From assembly GCA_009829735.1 (NCBI GenBank), contig CM020618.1:1677547-1741546 (forward strand): a DNA stretch of 64,000 nt, in the 5' to 3' direction. How positions within the stretch are numbered: position 1 is the stretch's first letter; each line of letters starts with the position of its first letter. A program made the translations under genes and the position numbers. Below, one piece after another: positions 1 to 10,778 of the stretch. The notes below the pieces were generated by a model. That model had not been told where the DNA came from. It made no database searches and was given only the letters and a program-made list of their open reading frames with translations. This DNA comes from Pyropia yezoensis. Lineage: Eukaryota > Rhodophyta > Bangiophyceae > Bangiales > Bangiaceae.

Positions 1-1418
1 CAGCATACGTAGCAGCGCAGCGGTCCACGTCCCTCTTGCGTCCGGCTGGCCAGATAGCGACGAGTGGCGGGCTCGTAGGCCCACGGCGAGGGGGTAGCCT
101 TGTCATCGGCCTGATGGTTGGACGTCTTGTCTGTTCCCTCCGTGGCCCTCACCTCACCGATGGCCATCGCAGGAAGCCGCGGCCGTGGCGTAGGGGGATG
201 TGGGATAAATGAGGTCCTTCGACAACCGTCCTCCTCCTTAGAACTCCCCTTGGCCAACTCGATGACATCCTTGGCCGCCTTAAGCTTTCCGGCCGTGTAG
301 GTAACCAACTTTTGGTACGTGCATGCGGGGTCGTTGTAGACGAAGGCGTCCGTACGCAGGAATTCCGGTAGGCCTTGAATGAGTTGTTGTTTCATAGTCC
401 CTTCGGAATGGATATTCCCACAAGACTCAGAGAGGCTTCGTAGGCGTAGAGCGAAGGCCTCAACGGTCTCATCCGACTCCTTCGTAGCCCGACTAAACTT
501 GTCTTGCGCCAAGGCCAGCGTATGCGGCTCCGCGTAGGTCTCCAAAAACCAATTGATGGCCTCGGGGTACGTCGTAATAGAGCAACCACCCGACGTACTT
601 GCCGAGTCAGGGAGGGCCCGCGTGTACCGTGTCTCCGCGTCGCCCGAAAGAAAGTGGGGCACCGCGTAGAGGGCCATCCCCTCCGACACACCATTATCGT
701 CGCAGGCCTTGGTGAACTTGCGTAGCCATGAGAAGACCTTCAGGGGCTCCGTGGCAGAAAAGGGGGGGTAGCCCCCAAAAGAGTGTTTCATGTTCTTGGC
801 CGTCCTCCCCATCTTGCTGGCCTCCTTCGTACCGTATTTGGTTGCCCGGTTCCGCAGCCGATACGTGTTGTAGTCCAAAACACGGGCAAAGCGGTCGTCC
901 ACTGCCGCGATTACCTTGGGGCCTTCCGAGACGTTGGGAGCCACGTGTTCACTTTCGTCCTGGTCACCCTCGGTGGCCGATGATGTACACGACTTAGAAT
1001 CCGAATCCGACGACGAATAATGGCCACGACGGTGACGACGGCGGCCACTACGGCCCTTGCTCTTCTTGCTTGTGCGCGAGCCACCGATAAAACCCGGTTG
1101 GCCCGCTTGATCCTCAACGACCGTCGGCGTGCTGGCCGCCTGGCTGGCAGTTACAGCCCGTGACGCCTCGGCCAAGATGTCCGTTCGAAAGTCGTTTAGG
1201 AACGACCGTAGATCAGTTGGCCCCAGGGTTGGTAGGCCACGGCTAGGCCCACCAAAGGGCGGAGTAAGAGAACGGGGCGGGGGGAGTCTCGAGGGCCCAC
1301 CGCGACCACGGCCACGGCCAACTCCTGAGCCTTCACCTCCGCCCGCCGGCGTAACTTGGGACACGTCCGACGGCGCACCGCGACCCCGGCCCCGACCGTC
1401 AGGGGGTAGGTCCGCCAT
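1..1418 (-). CDS. gag: Gag of gypsy element B, open and running off the left edge
   Basis: Reading the minus strand from the ATG at 1418 gives about 472 codons without a stop to the first base of the window, so this is a 3'-incomplete gag. The N-terminus is rich in RGRGRG and Pro. An Arg/Lys-Ser segment (SKKSKGRSGRRRHRRGHYSS) precedes a Ser-rich patch, then a capsid-like region with FSWLRKFTKACDDNGVSEG, which matches FAFLRRFVKACNDNDVSEG in the gag at 24734. The last visible residues, CYVC, look like the start of a CCHC zinc knuckle. It lies just downstream of the primer-binding site at 1545-1562. Unlike the neighbouring element A the frame is undamaged, so B is the younger of the two. Assignment rests on similarity to the other two gags in the window. 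Confidence 0.85.
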   Translation of the reverse strand, partial: MADLPPDGRGRGRGAPSDVSQVTPAGGGEGSGVGRGRGRGGPSRLPPPRSLTPPFGGPSRGLPTLGPTDLRSFLNDFRTDILAEASRAVTASQAASTPTVVEDQAGQPGFIGGSRTSKKSKGRSGRRRHRRGHYSSSDSDSKSCTSSATEGDQDESEHVAPNVSEGPKVIAAVDDRFARVLDYNTYRLRNRATKYGTKEASKMGRTAKNMKHSFGGYPPFSATEPLKVFSWLRKFTKACDDNGVSEGMALYAVPHFLSGDAETRYTRALPDSASTSGGCSITTYPEAINWFLETYAEPHTLALAQDKFSRATKESDETVEAFALRLRSLSESCGNIHSEGTMKQQLIQGLPEFLRTDAFVYNDPACTYQKLVTYTAGKLKAAKDVIELAKGSSKEEDGCRRTSFIPHPPTPRPRLPAMAIGEVRATEGTDKTSNHQADDKATPSPWAYEPATRRYLASRTQEGRGPLRCYVC

Positions 1419-1544
1419 GTTGGCCGTCGACACTCGACTAGCAAGCCGTCTGGCCCCACTAGGAAGGAACAGGATCCACGAGAGCACGACGATCCGCTAC
1501 CAAAGAGGGAGAGAGGCGTCCTGATACAGGAGAAAGTTTGCCCC

Positions 1545-1562
1545 TCCCCTGCTGCTCCACCA
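1545..1562 (-). promoter_or_regulatory. Primer-binding site of gypsy element B
   Basis: On the minus strand this reads TGGTGGAGCAGCAGGGGA, starting TGG as expected for pairing with the CCA end of a tRNA. The same 18 bases follow the LTRs of elements A and C and diverge exactly after position 18. It lies four bases from the LTR end at 1567. Confidence 0.85.
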
Positions 1563-1566
1563 TTAA

Positions 1567-2210
1567 TGTAGCGTTATGACCACCGCGTGCCCACAGGGAA
1601 CCCAATCCACCCCAGAGGGACCGCGGGTAACCACTAGAAGGAACGGGCCAGGGAACCCCACGCGCGCTTGCCCACCTCAAGGTCCGAGGTAAAGGTAAAA
1701 GGCTTTTGCCCAAGGGGAAGGAGAAAACCAAAGCAACGTTATTTTACAAGAGGGACCTCGTCGGGACCCCGGGCCAAGCCCCTAAGAACCCTCCAAAGAG
1801 CTCCCCAATGGACCTCCCAGGCGCCCTACCCAGCGGGCCAAGTGCCAGCATGCACCCGGCCTACACCGGAGCGCACCGGGGCACCCGCGCCAACAATAAT
1901 CCCTCGAAAGAAAAGCAAGTGAAAACCCCCCACACACAGATGCAATCCGCCCGAAAAACCCAATGGGAGAAAAAGGGCGAAAAGCACGAAAATACGCAAG
2001 GAAAATCGAGAAAAGACAAATGCATAGGGAAACAATCAAATCCCAGGCCACCAAGTCCAGGGGGGTACAACCACCTCCCTCTGTCAGTCCACAACGGGCG
2101 GCCAGCAAGGCCCGCCATCCCGTGACGGCCGACCAAGGATCCGCTGACGCCCCAACGTAGGCCAGCACTCTGCTGTCTCCGGAGAAGGAACGAGGGCCAC
2201 GAACGCCACA
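1567..2210 (-). repeat. LTR of gypsy element B (5' LTR in element orientation)
   Basis: The segment ends at CTACA four bases before the primer-binding site and begins TGTGGCG on the minus strand, giving TG...CA termini and about 644 bp. It interrupts the RNase H region of element A, whose coding similarity resumes immediately at higher coordinates. The 1567 boundary is firm. The 2210 boundary is inferred from the TG terminus and the loss of RNase H similarity. Confidence 0.65.
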
Positions 2211-4849
2211 GTTCCCGCCACCTGTAGCGGCGGGTGTTGGTGCAATCCGATTAAAGATGAACTGCAACGCGCTGTGGTCGCAGCGGATGAGAAACTTCTC
2301 ACCCTCCAGGTAATAACGAAGTGACATCACCGCCCACACCACCGCGAGTCTCTCCAACTCGGTGACTCCATAGTTTTGCTCCGCCGAGCTCAGCCCCTTG
2401 CTAAAATACGTCCGGCTGCTTGTAGCAATATGAGAACCCGCATTGCGACCCTAATCTATGGGGGCTACCTCTGTCCCTTAGATGTCAAGTTGGGAGTTCA
2501 CTATGTTTACGGCATCTACAAGTTAAGTATAACCAGTGGGACTTGCATCTTGGGGTGAACGGTAGTTTGTAGTGTTTCCGCGGGCATATGACGAAGGGAC
2601 CAGCGGCGGATCCACCGCCGGCCATGGTAAAAGAACGAGCCCCTCATTTGGCATTCAATATTGGTCTCGTGGCTTGCGATGCAAGGACAGCAACCTTGGC
2701 CTCCCGATGACTTTGGTGCCAATGTCCCCTGGTGAGTGTTCCTTGAGCGTGGACAGATAACGGACTTCTGTTTTGCTACACTGGTGCTGCAGCAGCCCAC
2801 AACCAAGTTGGTCGTAGCTGGCGTCCACTTTCAAGACGTAGTGGCCTCTCAGCCTGCAAATAGCCAATATTAGAGGTTTCAGCAGCTGATCTCGAAGGGT
2901 ATCAAAGGCTGTCTGCTCCACCCGACTTAGGGGAGGCAGGTTCTTCGGCGGCGTCGAGCTCACTAGCTCGTTCAGCGGCTTCACCGCCTTGGCGAAGCCC
3001 TCTGTAAAATTTCGGCACACGTGACACATCCCGAGGAAGCTCCTCGTTTGGGTCTGCGTCTGGGGATACTGGGCCATACGAATGGCCGTCAGGCTCTTCT
3101 CTTTAACGCTGAGACGCCCCGGATGGACAACTTGTCCCAATTATTCCACCTCCTGAGTCAGGAGGGGGCACTTGCTGGCCTTCAGCGACACAAAGGCGTC
3201 AGCCAGTGGCTTGAACAACTGACCAAGGTGGTCCATAGGATCTTCCGGAGCTTGAGAAGACACGATGATATTGTCAAGATCCACTAGACAGATCTGCCAC
3301 CGTACTTCGGCCAGATTCATGTCTATGGCGCGCTGAAAGATTGACGGAGCGTTCTACAGCTCAAACGGCAGCCGCTTGCACTGATAGGTACCACAGTGAC
3401 AGGTAAATGTAATTTCATGGCTGGCCTCCGGGACAATGGGAGTTTTCCAGGACCCCGCGTTGCAGTCTAGGGTGGCAAACACTCTCGCTTCCTCCAGCGC
3501 GTCCAGACAGTCATCCATCCTAGGAAGAGGGTAACTATCCTTCACCGTGCTCTCGTTTATCTTGCGGTAATCGATACATAACCGCGGGGTCCCGTTAGGC
3601 TTAAGGTCGATCACCACCGGGCTCGCGCACTCGGCTGTGCAGGCCTCAATCAGGTCTAGAGCCTCCATGATAACAACTTGCTCCTTGACGAGGGCCCTTG
3701 ACCGGGGCCCTTCCTTATACGATTACTGACGTATAGGGGCCACTCCGGGTATTAAATCGATCCGGTGCATCGTGGCTTTCATGAGTCCTCATTAACCATC
3801 CCACAACTTGTGACCTTGATCCAAGAGGCGTTTAGCCTGAGCCCACAACTTGGGCTGTACATTCTCTATACCCACATGGGGTCGAGGAGGGGCTGCCGAC
3901 TCGGCTTGGTGCCTCACCGGTGCGGGCTTCGTGCCACTGGTCGTACCCGCGTTGAGAATGGCCGCTGTCATGGGCCCCTCATGTTGGTCAATGTAGCCGA
4001 ACTTGGCTCCTGACTTCAAGTACTTGGGTGAGGAACTTGGGTTCATCACCTGAACCTTCCACGGGACCCTGGATTTGGATTCCATCGTGCGAAGGGCAAC
4101 ATGCACTTGGTGCTTTCAAGCAAGACGGGGGTTCGGGTGCACCAACCCGTTCCCCGTATACTCAGTTACAACGGCCACGTGTGCCACCGAATTGGAAGGC
4201 AGCGTGACTTCATGGGCCTTATGCAATGTAGCAGTATCCTCTTCTGATACAGTAAAAGCCGGCTTCGATTGAGGGACTGTCGCACGAGCCACAGACTTCC
4301 ACTTTCCGAGGATGGGGATTGTGTCCCCATTCATCAACTTGACCCAATACTCGGGGCCACGAATCAAAGGCACTTGAGCCACCACATAAGGGGTGCCCAG
4401 AAGCAGGGGCACTGAAATATTCTCAACTACACAATAGGTCACGTCGATCTCATGGGACCCCAGCCGAGTGAACAGGGCACGGCACCAACAATAGGAAGTA
4501 CACCGTTATTGATGTTGATCATATAGATGGACTTAGACCTCCAACGTTGGAGTTCCACCTTCTTAGGTAACAGCGACTTGCGTATCAAGGAAGCCCCACA
4601 GAAAGAATCAAGTACGATACGGGCACAACACGCGCGGCCTTGGGCTAGTTTCACCTGGCCAGGCACCTGGAAGTTCTCTCCTGTCAGCACGGCGATGATT
4701 CGACGTGGGTTCACGTTCTTATGGAGTCCTACCCGAAATGGGCGGACCCCTTCGGGTCGACACAGTATCCGACAGGGCTGGCTCGTCCTCTTGACCCACT
4801 TGGCCGAGGCTCCCGCTGTGAGCTTAGGACGTCCAGCTCCAGCGGTCAC
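2211..4849 (-). pseudogene. pol: Broken pol of element A (protease, RT, RNase H fragments)
   Basis: Successive minus-strand fragments in different frames carry pol domains. 4439-4849 has a protease-like LDSFCGASLI in place of the usual DTGAG core. 3354-3668 has RT motifs including GTPRLCIDYRKIN, PLPRMDDCLD and FATLDCNAG. 2655-3140 has the RT end (FLGMCHVCRNF) and RNase H start (LKVDASYDQLGCGLLQ). 2211-2357 has RNase H RCDHSALQF. Frame changes and stops between fragments and a degraded protease site show it is not functional. Function is by family knowledge only. Confidence 0.8.
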
Positions 4850-5138
4850 GCGCTTCCCGCCGTCTTGGCTTTGGAGTCTCAGGGCTAAGTGGAGGACGAC
4901 GAGTGCGAGGACGACGTTCTCGCTTCCTCAGCCGAGGGTGTAGCCACAGCCACCACCGGCCGCGTGCCATATTCGCGGCGCGAGCGTACTTCGCTCTTAA
5001 CCGATCTCTTGTGCGCATTCGTGACAAGTTGTTGAATGCGCTTACTCAACTTCGGGCAGTCGTATGCCCAGTGTCCATCGGCGTTGCAGTTCTAACACCG
5101 ATGCTCTGTTCCCGGAAGGCTCCTCCCGACTTGGAAAC

Positions 5139-6767
5139 TTAATGAACTACTCTAGGAAGATCCCACAGCGGCCACCATCTTCTCCTGCGGGCCTCTCGCA
5201 GCTCTCGGGCTTTGCGAGCCTTTTCTTTCTCCTTTACCAATTTGGCCTGCCGCACTTGGCGTTGCTTATCCCGTAGCTTGCGGTAAGCCTCACCCCTGCT
5301 ATAGGCGAAACGGGCATACTCGGCCAATGTCGCCCGGGAGGTATTATGCTCCCGGGTCTCCATACGGACCGACCAATGGAGACCTTCCACATAGCGACTC
5401 TTCACCACAGCTTGTGCACGAAGGAAGCCACAAATGTTGTTGAGCTTTCGTACGCGCTCTACAAAGAACAATTCGTGCTCATCATCATCTTAATGAGCCT
5501 GCGTAAACTCCTCGACGTGAGAGGCCAACTCGGCTTCATCAACCATAGCCCTCAACAACCAGTTGATGAGCTCCAGGTAGGACGTCACCTCACCGGCTCC
5601 TCCACTTGAGGAACTTGGCATGATGGACATAATTTCCGTCCGTAGGTCGCCCTTAGTGAATTCCTGTAGCATGTCTTCACTTATGGAATTGTCGTCACAG
5701 GCTTTTGTGAAACTACGTAGGAACAAAAAGACACGGAGGGGAAGAGTTCCATCCCACTCTGCTTTGTGCCCAAGAGAGTGACTTACGTTCTTCTTGGAAC
5801 GCCCCATAGCTCGAGCCTGAGTAGTACCATACGCCACAGACTCGTTGTTTAGGGCGTAGGTCCCACAGTCAAAGATCCCCTGGTAGACCGGCTTGGCGAC
5901 CTGGATCTCGGACGCCAACTCATATTGAGGGAACAGCCGCTGAGGCAGAGGGGTACACTGACCCGAAGTCTCTGCCGTCAGCACCGGCGGGCTAGGTGTA
6001 ACCACCGGCGTCTTTGCGGGGAACGCCTCTTTAGAAGGCGTTCGACCAGATGATATTGACGCGGCACCCACGTGGGGAGTCACAGGGGTCGATCCCTGTT
6101 CGGGAAGCCCCATTGCAGGCGTAGGGGGAATTGTCCCCTGCGTCTGCGGCCTCGAGAGCCCCACTGCGGTCTGGACATTGAGACCATCTGGCAAACTTGC
6201 CACAATATTCAAAAAGGTAATCGTCATCGTGACCACCAGTTTCGGCCAAGCCTGCCGCAGCACATCGGTCGCCTCCCGACGGACTGTGTCCGCCAGGAGA
6301 TGGTTCTCGACTCCAGTTGAGTCTCGGTCAGCCTTCGGGAATCCATCTGAGGGGTGACCACGGCCCCCAGGGGTCACAACCGAGGACAAGGGCGCGAGCC
6401 CATCACCGACCAATGGAGGTGCACCGTCCTCCGAAAGCCTAGTTGGCGATGGCTCCATGCCAAACTTGTCTCTAAATGGAGAGGTTCCCGTTGAAGACGT
6501 CTCCTGACCTCCATACGTCCCCACAGGACTCACCGCTCGGTGGCCGGACTTCAGCCCACCAGCATCGGGGGTGTCACCCGAATGAACTCCCGACTGAGCC
6601 GGGGTGGCCAGTTTCCCGCCCGTACTCCCAGTCCTGCTGGCTTGAGGGACCTCTTGTCCCTCTGCGACCCCAAGTACACCTACCTGTGTATCACCAGTAT
6701 TCAAGGGCACTGGAGTATGTGCGTCACCCGTGTACTCCCCGGGCGACGGGGGGTCCGATCCAGGCAT
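5139..6767 (-). pseudogene. gag: Gag of element A, frameshifted
   Basis: An ATG at 6767 opens 425 codons to a stop at 5490, followed by another-frame fragment at 5139-5471 that continues gag-like charged sequence. The first ~250 residues are Pro/Gly/Thr-rich. The capsid-like region has FLFLRSFTKACDDNSISED, matching the other two gags. The early stop and frame change fit a decayed copy. It lies about 100 bp downstream of the primer-binding site. Confidence 0.75.
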
Positions 6768-6866
6768 GTTGGCTAACGATCCGTACGACGCAGTCCAAGA
6801 CCACCGCTCGTCTGAGACAGAGGGCCCCCTACACCCGGGTGCACCCGGAGGTACAGTTTACCTCTG

Positions 6867-6884
6867 TCCCCTGCTGCTCCACCA
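6867..6884 (-). promoter_or_regulatory. Primer-binding site of gypsy element A
   Basis: Minus-strand TGGTGGAGCAGCAGGGGA, identical to the sites of elements B and C, two bases from the LTR end at 6887. Confidence 0.85.
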
Positions 6885-6886
6885 AG

Positions 6887-7470
6887 TGTGGCCAAAACCA
6901 CTCGCGCACCCAGCACCCAAGTTGGGGAGGTGCACAAGTGCTGCCTCCCGTGTCGGGGGAACGGAAAGAAGTACAAGTCGCACACACGCTGTCTCTGTTG
7001 TGGGGCAGTCCCCCCACCAGTAAGCAGGAAGATGGTGTGTGGGCCAACAGCTTCTTGGTCTGGACGGGGAAGCGAGGCCAAGCCGCGCTGTCCCTCCCCT
7101 TATCCCCCCGGGGTCCCATCAGAATCTCGCCACTCAGAATCTCCCACCCCAGCACCTGCCCACCGGGCTACACGAAAATTCAAGACGATAAAAGTGCAGA
7201 AAACCCTGAAATCCAAGTTGGATTTACTATCAAGCAAGGTATCCCTGACTTAGGGAAATTCGGGATCGAAAGCAACGGGGAAAACGCGTCAGACCAGTTG
7301 TCTCCTGTTCCAGTATGGCGCGCCCTGCCCCCCTGCGCAGTGGGTCTAAAACCGAGTACCTACATTCGCGCGCATCGGGCCCGAATCGGACGTGTCCGCT
7401 CGTGCAAGGTCTCCCGTAGGGCCCGAAGAGGCCGAGTGTTTGCAAGAGACGCACTCTCGGGGATGCTACG
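6887..7470 (-). repeat. LTR of gypsy element A
   Basis: The LTR ends with TTTTGGCCACA two bases before the primer-binding site. Its start is placed at a minus-strand CGTAGCATCCC resembling the TGTAGCATCCC start of the element C LTR, giving about 584 bp against 574 bp in C. The inner boundary is firm and the outer one approximate. Confidence 0.55.
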
Positions 7471-7586
7471 GGCAGGGAACAGAACAGTTTTTTTAACGCT
7501 CCTTGACGAAGAGAAAGAAGACGTCGACACCTACCGTCTTAAATGAGAAGGCCGTTTTCTGTTCTGTTCTCGCCCAGATAGCTTTT

Positions 7587-7765
7587 TTCCAACACGCTGT
7601 TGCATCGCTGTTCTTGCACTGGGATACACGAAAAGGTGTATTCCCGAGCAGGTTCCATTGCGGTGCGAAACCATGTTTTGCAATGGCGTTGCATTGCAAA
7701 TCAATGTTTCGCACAAGGCGCTGCAGAGAGTGGCAAATGCATGTCAGCACTAGCACGTGTTGGAA
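7587..7765. repeat. Imperfect inverted repeat / hairpin
   Basis: Core arms 7663-7685 and 7692-7714 pair in 20 of 23 positions around a 6-base loop. Outer arms TTCCAACACG (7587-7596) and CGTGTTGGAA (7756-7765) also pair. This suggests a small foldback element. No target duplication was identified. Confidence 0.5.
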
Positions 7766-9112
7766 CGAAATATGAGGCTTGATGCGTGACACGGTGTCTG
7801 TCTTGCCCCACTCTACACGTGTTTGCATGTCGTCCGATGAGAGACGGGCTCGCTAAAGACACCATCCACGTCATGGTTGGCACGCTTCTTGCCAAAGACA
7901 ATCCTCTCCAGAGATGTCCACGCCCTCTCGCGGTGTGGCTGCCCATCGCCACGCCGTTCTCGGGTCTCCAAAAAGTAAACAACGACCTTGTAATGCAGGT
8001 GCTGAAACATGGATGGTGTGACATCAAACATGCAGGAACGTGTCAACACGATGCGAAACTCTGTTCGCGGGTGCAATGTTTTCATCGGGCGTTGCAGGAG
8101 CGTGTGCAGCCAGTGTCAGACCGCGTCCCGAGGGACGTGCTGCGCGCGGCATTCGAGGTCCAAAAAGACCCCTGCAACGTGCGCCCGCGGACATGAAATA
8201 GAAATAGGGTCTTCTTGTCGCGGCGCGCAATTCCGGAAGGGCTGCAAACACGCAAGAACACGTGCGCGCACCGACATTCGGGAAAATCTAGGTACTCGGT
8301 TATAGACCCACTGCGTTGCGTGGGCCAGTTCTGCCACACGTGTGATTTCCACGAGTAAAGGTGAACGCCCATTGGCTGAATGCGTCACAGGCGTTGGAGG
8401 AGGGCGGTCCGTGAGTGACCGGCTCGCGAGCGGTTGGGGGCGGGGCATACACAGAACCCTTGCATTGAGGCAGCTGTCGGGGGTCGCGACAAGCGTGGGG
8501 CGCGCTCGGGGATTTCAGTTAAACGCCCATTGGACGAGCGAGCAAGCATCAGACGATAGGGGGGCGCGCAGGGGGGGCGGGAGTGAGTGCCCCCTGGGCA
8601 GGACCTTTGCGCGAAACAGGGGGGAGGGGGGCGTCAGGGTGCACCGAGCGTGCGTTCTGGGATCCGCGATGCATATCTGACTTGGAAGAGTGACCACTGG
8701 AGGAAGTCGTGGCTATGAATGGCGAGGCGCGTGTCAAACTTCCGTGCAGTGCCGCACTTGTAGCCCGCCTGCGGACACCGCACCGTGCATGGAGCAGTCG
8801 AGATGACCGCGCCCAGGCGGGAATTGAAAGCCGCGAGACTTGTAGCCCGCGTTCCTCGCGACCCAGTACAAAGAGTCTGCCGAATTCTGCAAGAAGCCTA
8901 CTGACTATCTCCCACTACCACTCAGTATCGTACTGTGACACCCAGTACGGGTGGTACGTTTTAGAGACGATGTAGATACTCTTCGTTGTCTTCGGATACT
9001 AGACCGTTCTGCAATACAATTTTTGAATAGTCTCGCACGCCACTGTGTGGCGCAGCTAGAGAGCTTCGGCAACTCGGGTCGTGGGATTGTCACAGGTTGC
9101 AAATTCGACATA
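7766..9112. other. No gene recognised
   Basis: Only short overlapping ORFs without recognisable domains occur. GC is mixed and several CCAAT/ATTGG pentamers are scattered through it. Nothing further is supported. Confidence 0.5.
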
Positions 9113-9566
9113 TTGCAGTTCCCCGAATTTTGTCTCAAGGAGACAAGAGCAACAGCGTGACAACGAGGCCATGAGCCAACCGCGTGCTGGGAGCTCGCAG
9201 CGGACCAATAGCGTGCTGTGGGGCTTTCCTTTTTTCATCAGGCGATGATTGGCTGCAGTCGCGGCGGATCTCGTACCGAACGATGGTTGGTCAGATAGCT
9301 GTTGTCTTCGATCACGATCTCGGCGGATTCCCCTCTCTCTCGGCCCGATCCACTCAAGAGCACTGGGAGAGGTCGCAACTGGTTCCTAGGATGCCTGTTC
9401 CCACTTCGATGTGGGCAGAAATCTCGAGAAAGTCTCAGATCGCACTGTTTCCACACTAACGCGGAGCACTCATTGGCCAGTGGTGCGCCATCTGAAGCAT
9501 GCCATTGGCCTGTTGTGGGTCTGTTGTTGTTATTGTCGCCATGAGCCAAAATTCAGAGTACTGCAA
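9113..9566 (+). mobile_element. MITE-like element, copy 1
   Basis: A 454-bp unit begins TTGCAGTTCCCCGAATTTTG and ends with the inverted equivalent, CAAAATTCAGAGTACTGCAA. It has no coding capacity. It is flanked on both sides by TA, which may be a 2-bp target duplication. The interior resembles the reverse complement of copy 2, including the CAGAAATCtCGAGAaA region and ATTGGCCAG. Confidence 0.65.
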
Positions 9567-10327
9567 TATTTATGCCACAAGTGACAAAGCCACAACGAAC
9601 CTACGACGTCTTCGGCAACTTTGGAACATGGGTTCGATTTATATTATTTTGCAGCCCCGAGAGAGCGCGGCGTCGCAGCACGCCGTGTCTTTCTCGACTG
9701 GGGTGTTCCGCCTCCTCACTGATTGTCGCTCAAATCGACAGGCGTGGAGGCAAGAACCGCCTTTGATTGGTTGTAGGCCACCCACATTTGCCCTCATTTG
9801 CCCTCATTAGAAACATACGAACGGAGCCTCCGAACCCACATGTGGCGTGCCGCTGGTGGGTTGAAACGCTAAAATGGGGTCAACTCGCGCTGAATCGGGG
9901 GAACCCACTCCACAGGTAACCGAAGAGTAACTTGCCGAAACCCTGTACTGACCGATGCTGCCACACACATGCCGCGAACTTTGATGAACGCGAATGCATT
10001 CATACACAGTCTACGTAAATTGATAAATGCTACATACTACACATGAGGCAGTCGCACCAGCTAACACCGGCACGTAAAACAGCAAAGCGACAGCATCCAG
10101 CTGTACTTTCTATACCTAGATAGCTGCGGCCGCAGCGCCACACAACTCTTCCCGCCCCCCCCCCCTCTCCCCTGCCCCCCCACACCATCCCGCCACCCAC
10201 ATCCCTATCGCAACGGCAGTCGCAGCCGGAGTGGCTATCAGCCAGAGCGGGCCAAACCGGCGGCGTGGCGACGGCAGCAGCGCCGGAGCGGCGCCCTGCA
10301 AACAGCAGCCGGGTATGTACCTACACA
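9567..10327. other. No gene recognised
   Basis: The spacer between the two MITE-like copies has short ORFs only and a poly-C stretch near 10155-10185. Confidence 0.4.
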
Positions 10328-10778
10328 TTGCAGTTCTCCCAATTTTGTCCCATGTGGACAAGAGCAAGAGCAAACTGTGTTTGACCAATGATATGACTCA
10401 GATGCTGCCTCTCTGGCCAATGACTGCTCTGCATGAGGGTCCCTTGTTGTACGAACAGTGTGATCGGGGGTTCTCTCGGGATTTCTGACCACTTTGAGGG
10501 CAGAACAAGCACCGGCTGAGCGCTTCGGACTGTTCTTGACAGAGATGACCTGAGATAAAGGGCCAACCGGCGAGATCCGATGAAAAAACAAGAGTGTTTT
10601 GACCAACCAGCGTTCGTTGCGAGAGCAGTTGTGGCCATAGCCAATCATCAGGTTCTTCCGACAGACGTGTTGCAGCACGCCATTGGAAAGCCCTCTGCTG
10701 CGAGCATGCGATTGGCCCTTGCTCTTGTACACTTGCTCTTGCTCTTGTCCACATGGGACAAAATTCGGAAAACTGCAA
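10328..10778 (-). mobile_element. MITE-like element, copy 2, inverted relative to copy 1
   Basis: A 451-bp unit begins TTGCAGTTCTCCCAATTTTG and ends CAAAATTCGGAAAACTGCAA. Next to the termini lie GGACAAGAGCAAGAGCAA and its inverse, which extend the terminal inverted repeats. The reverse complement aligns with copy 1. No coding capacity. Its right flank is TA and its left flank CA. Confidence 0.65.

Larger units (their letters stand above)
2211..7470 (-). mobile_element. Ty3/gypsy element A, decayed and split by element B
   Basis: In minus orientation the order is LTR (6887-7470), primer-binding site, gag, protease, reverse transcriptase and the start of RNase H, which is the Ty3/gypsy order. 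The coding region is broken into several frames. Integrase and the 3' LTR are absent because element B interrupts RNase H at 2210, and the remainder of A would lie beyond B, left of the window. It belongs to the same family as B and C by gag sequence and an identical primer-binding site. Confidence 0.8.
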
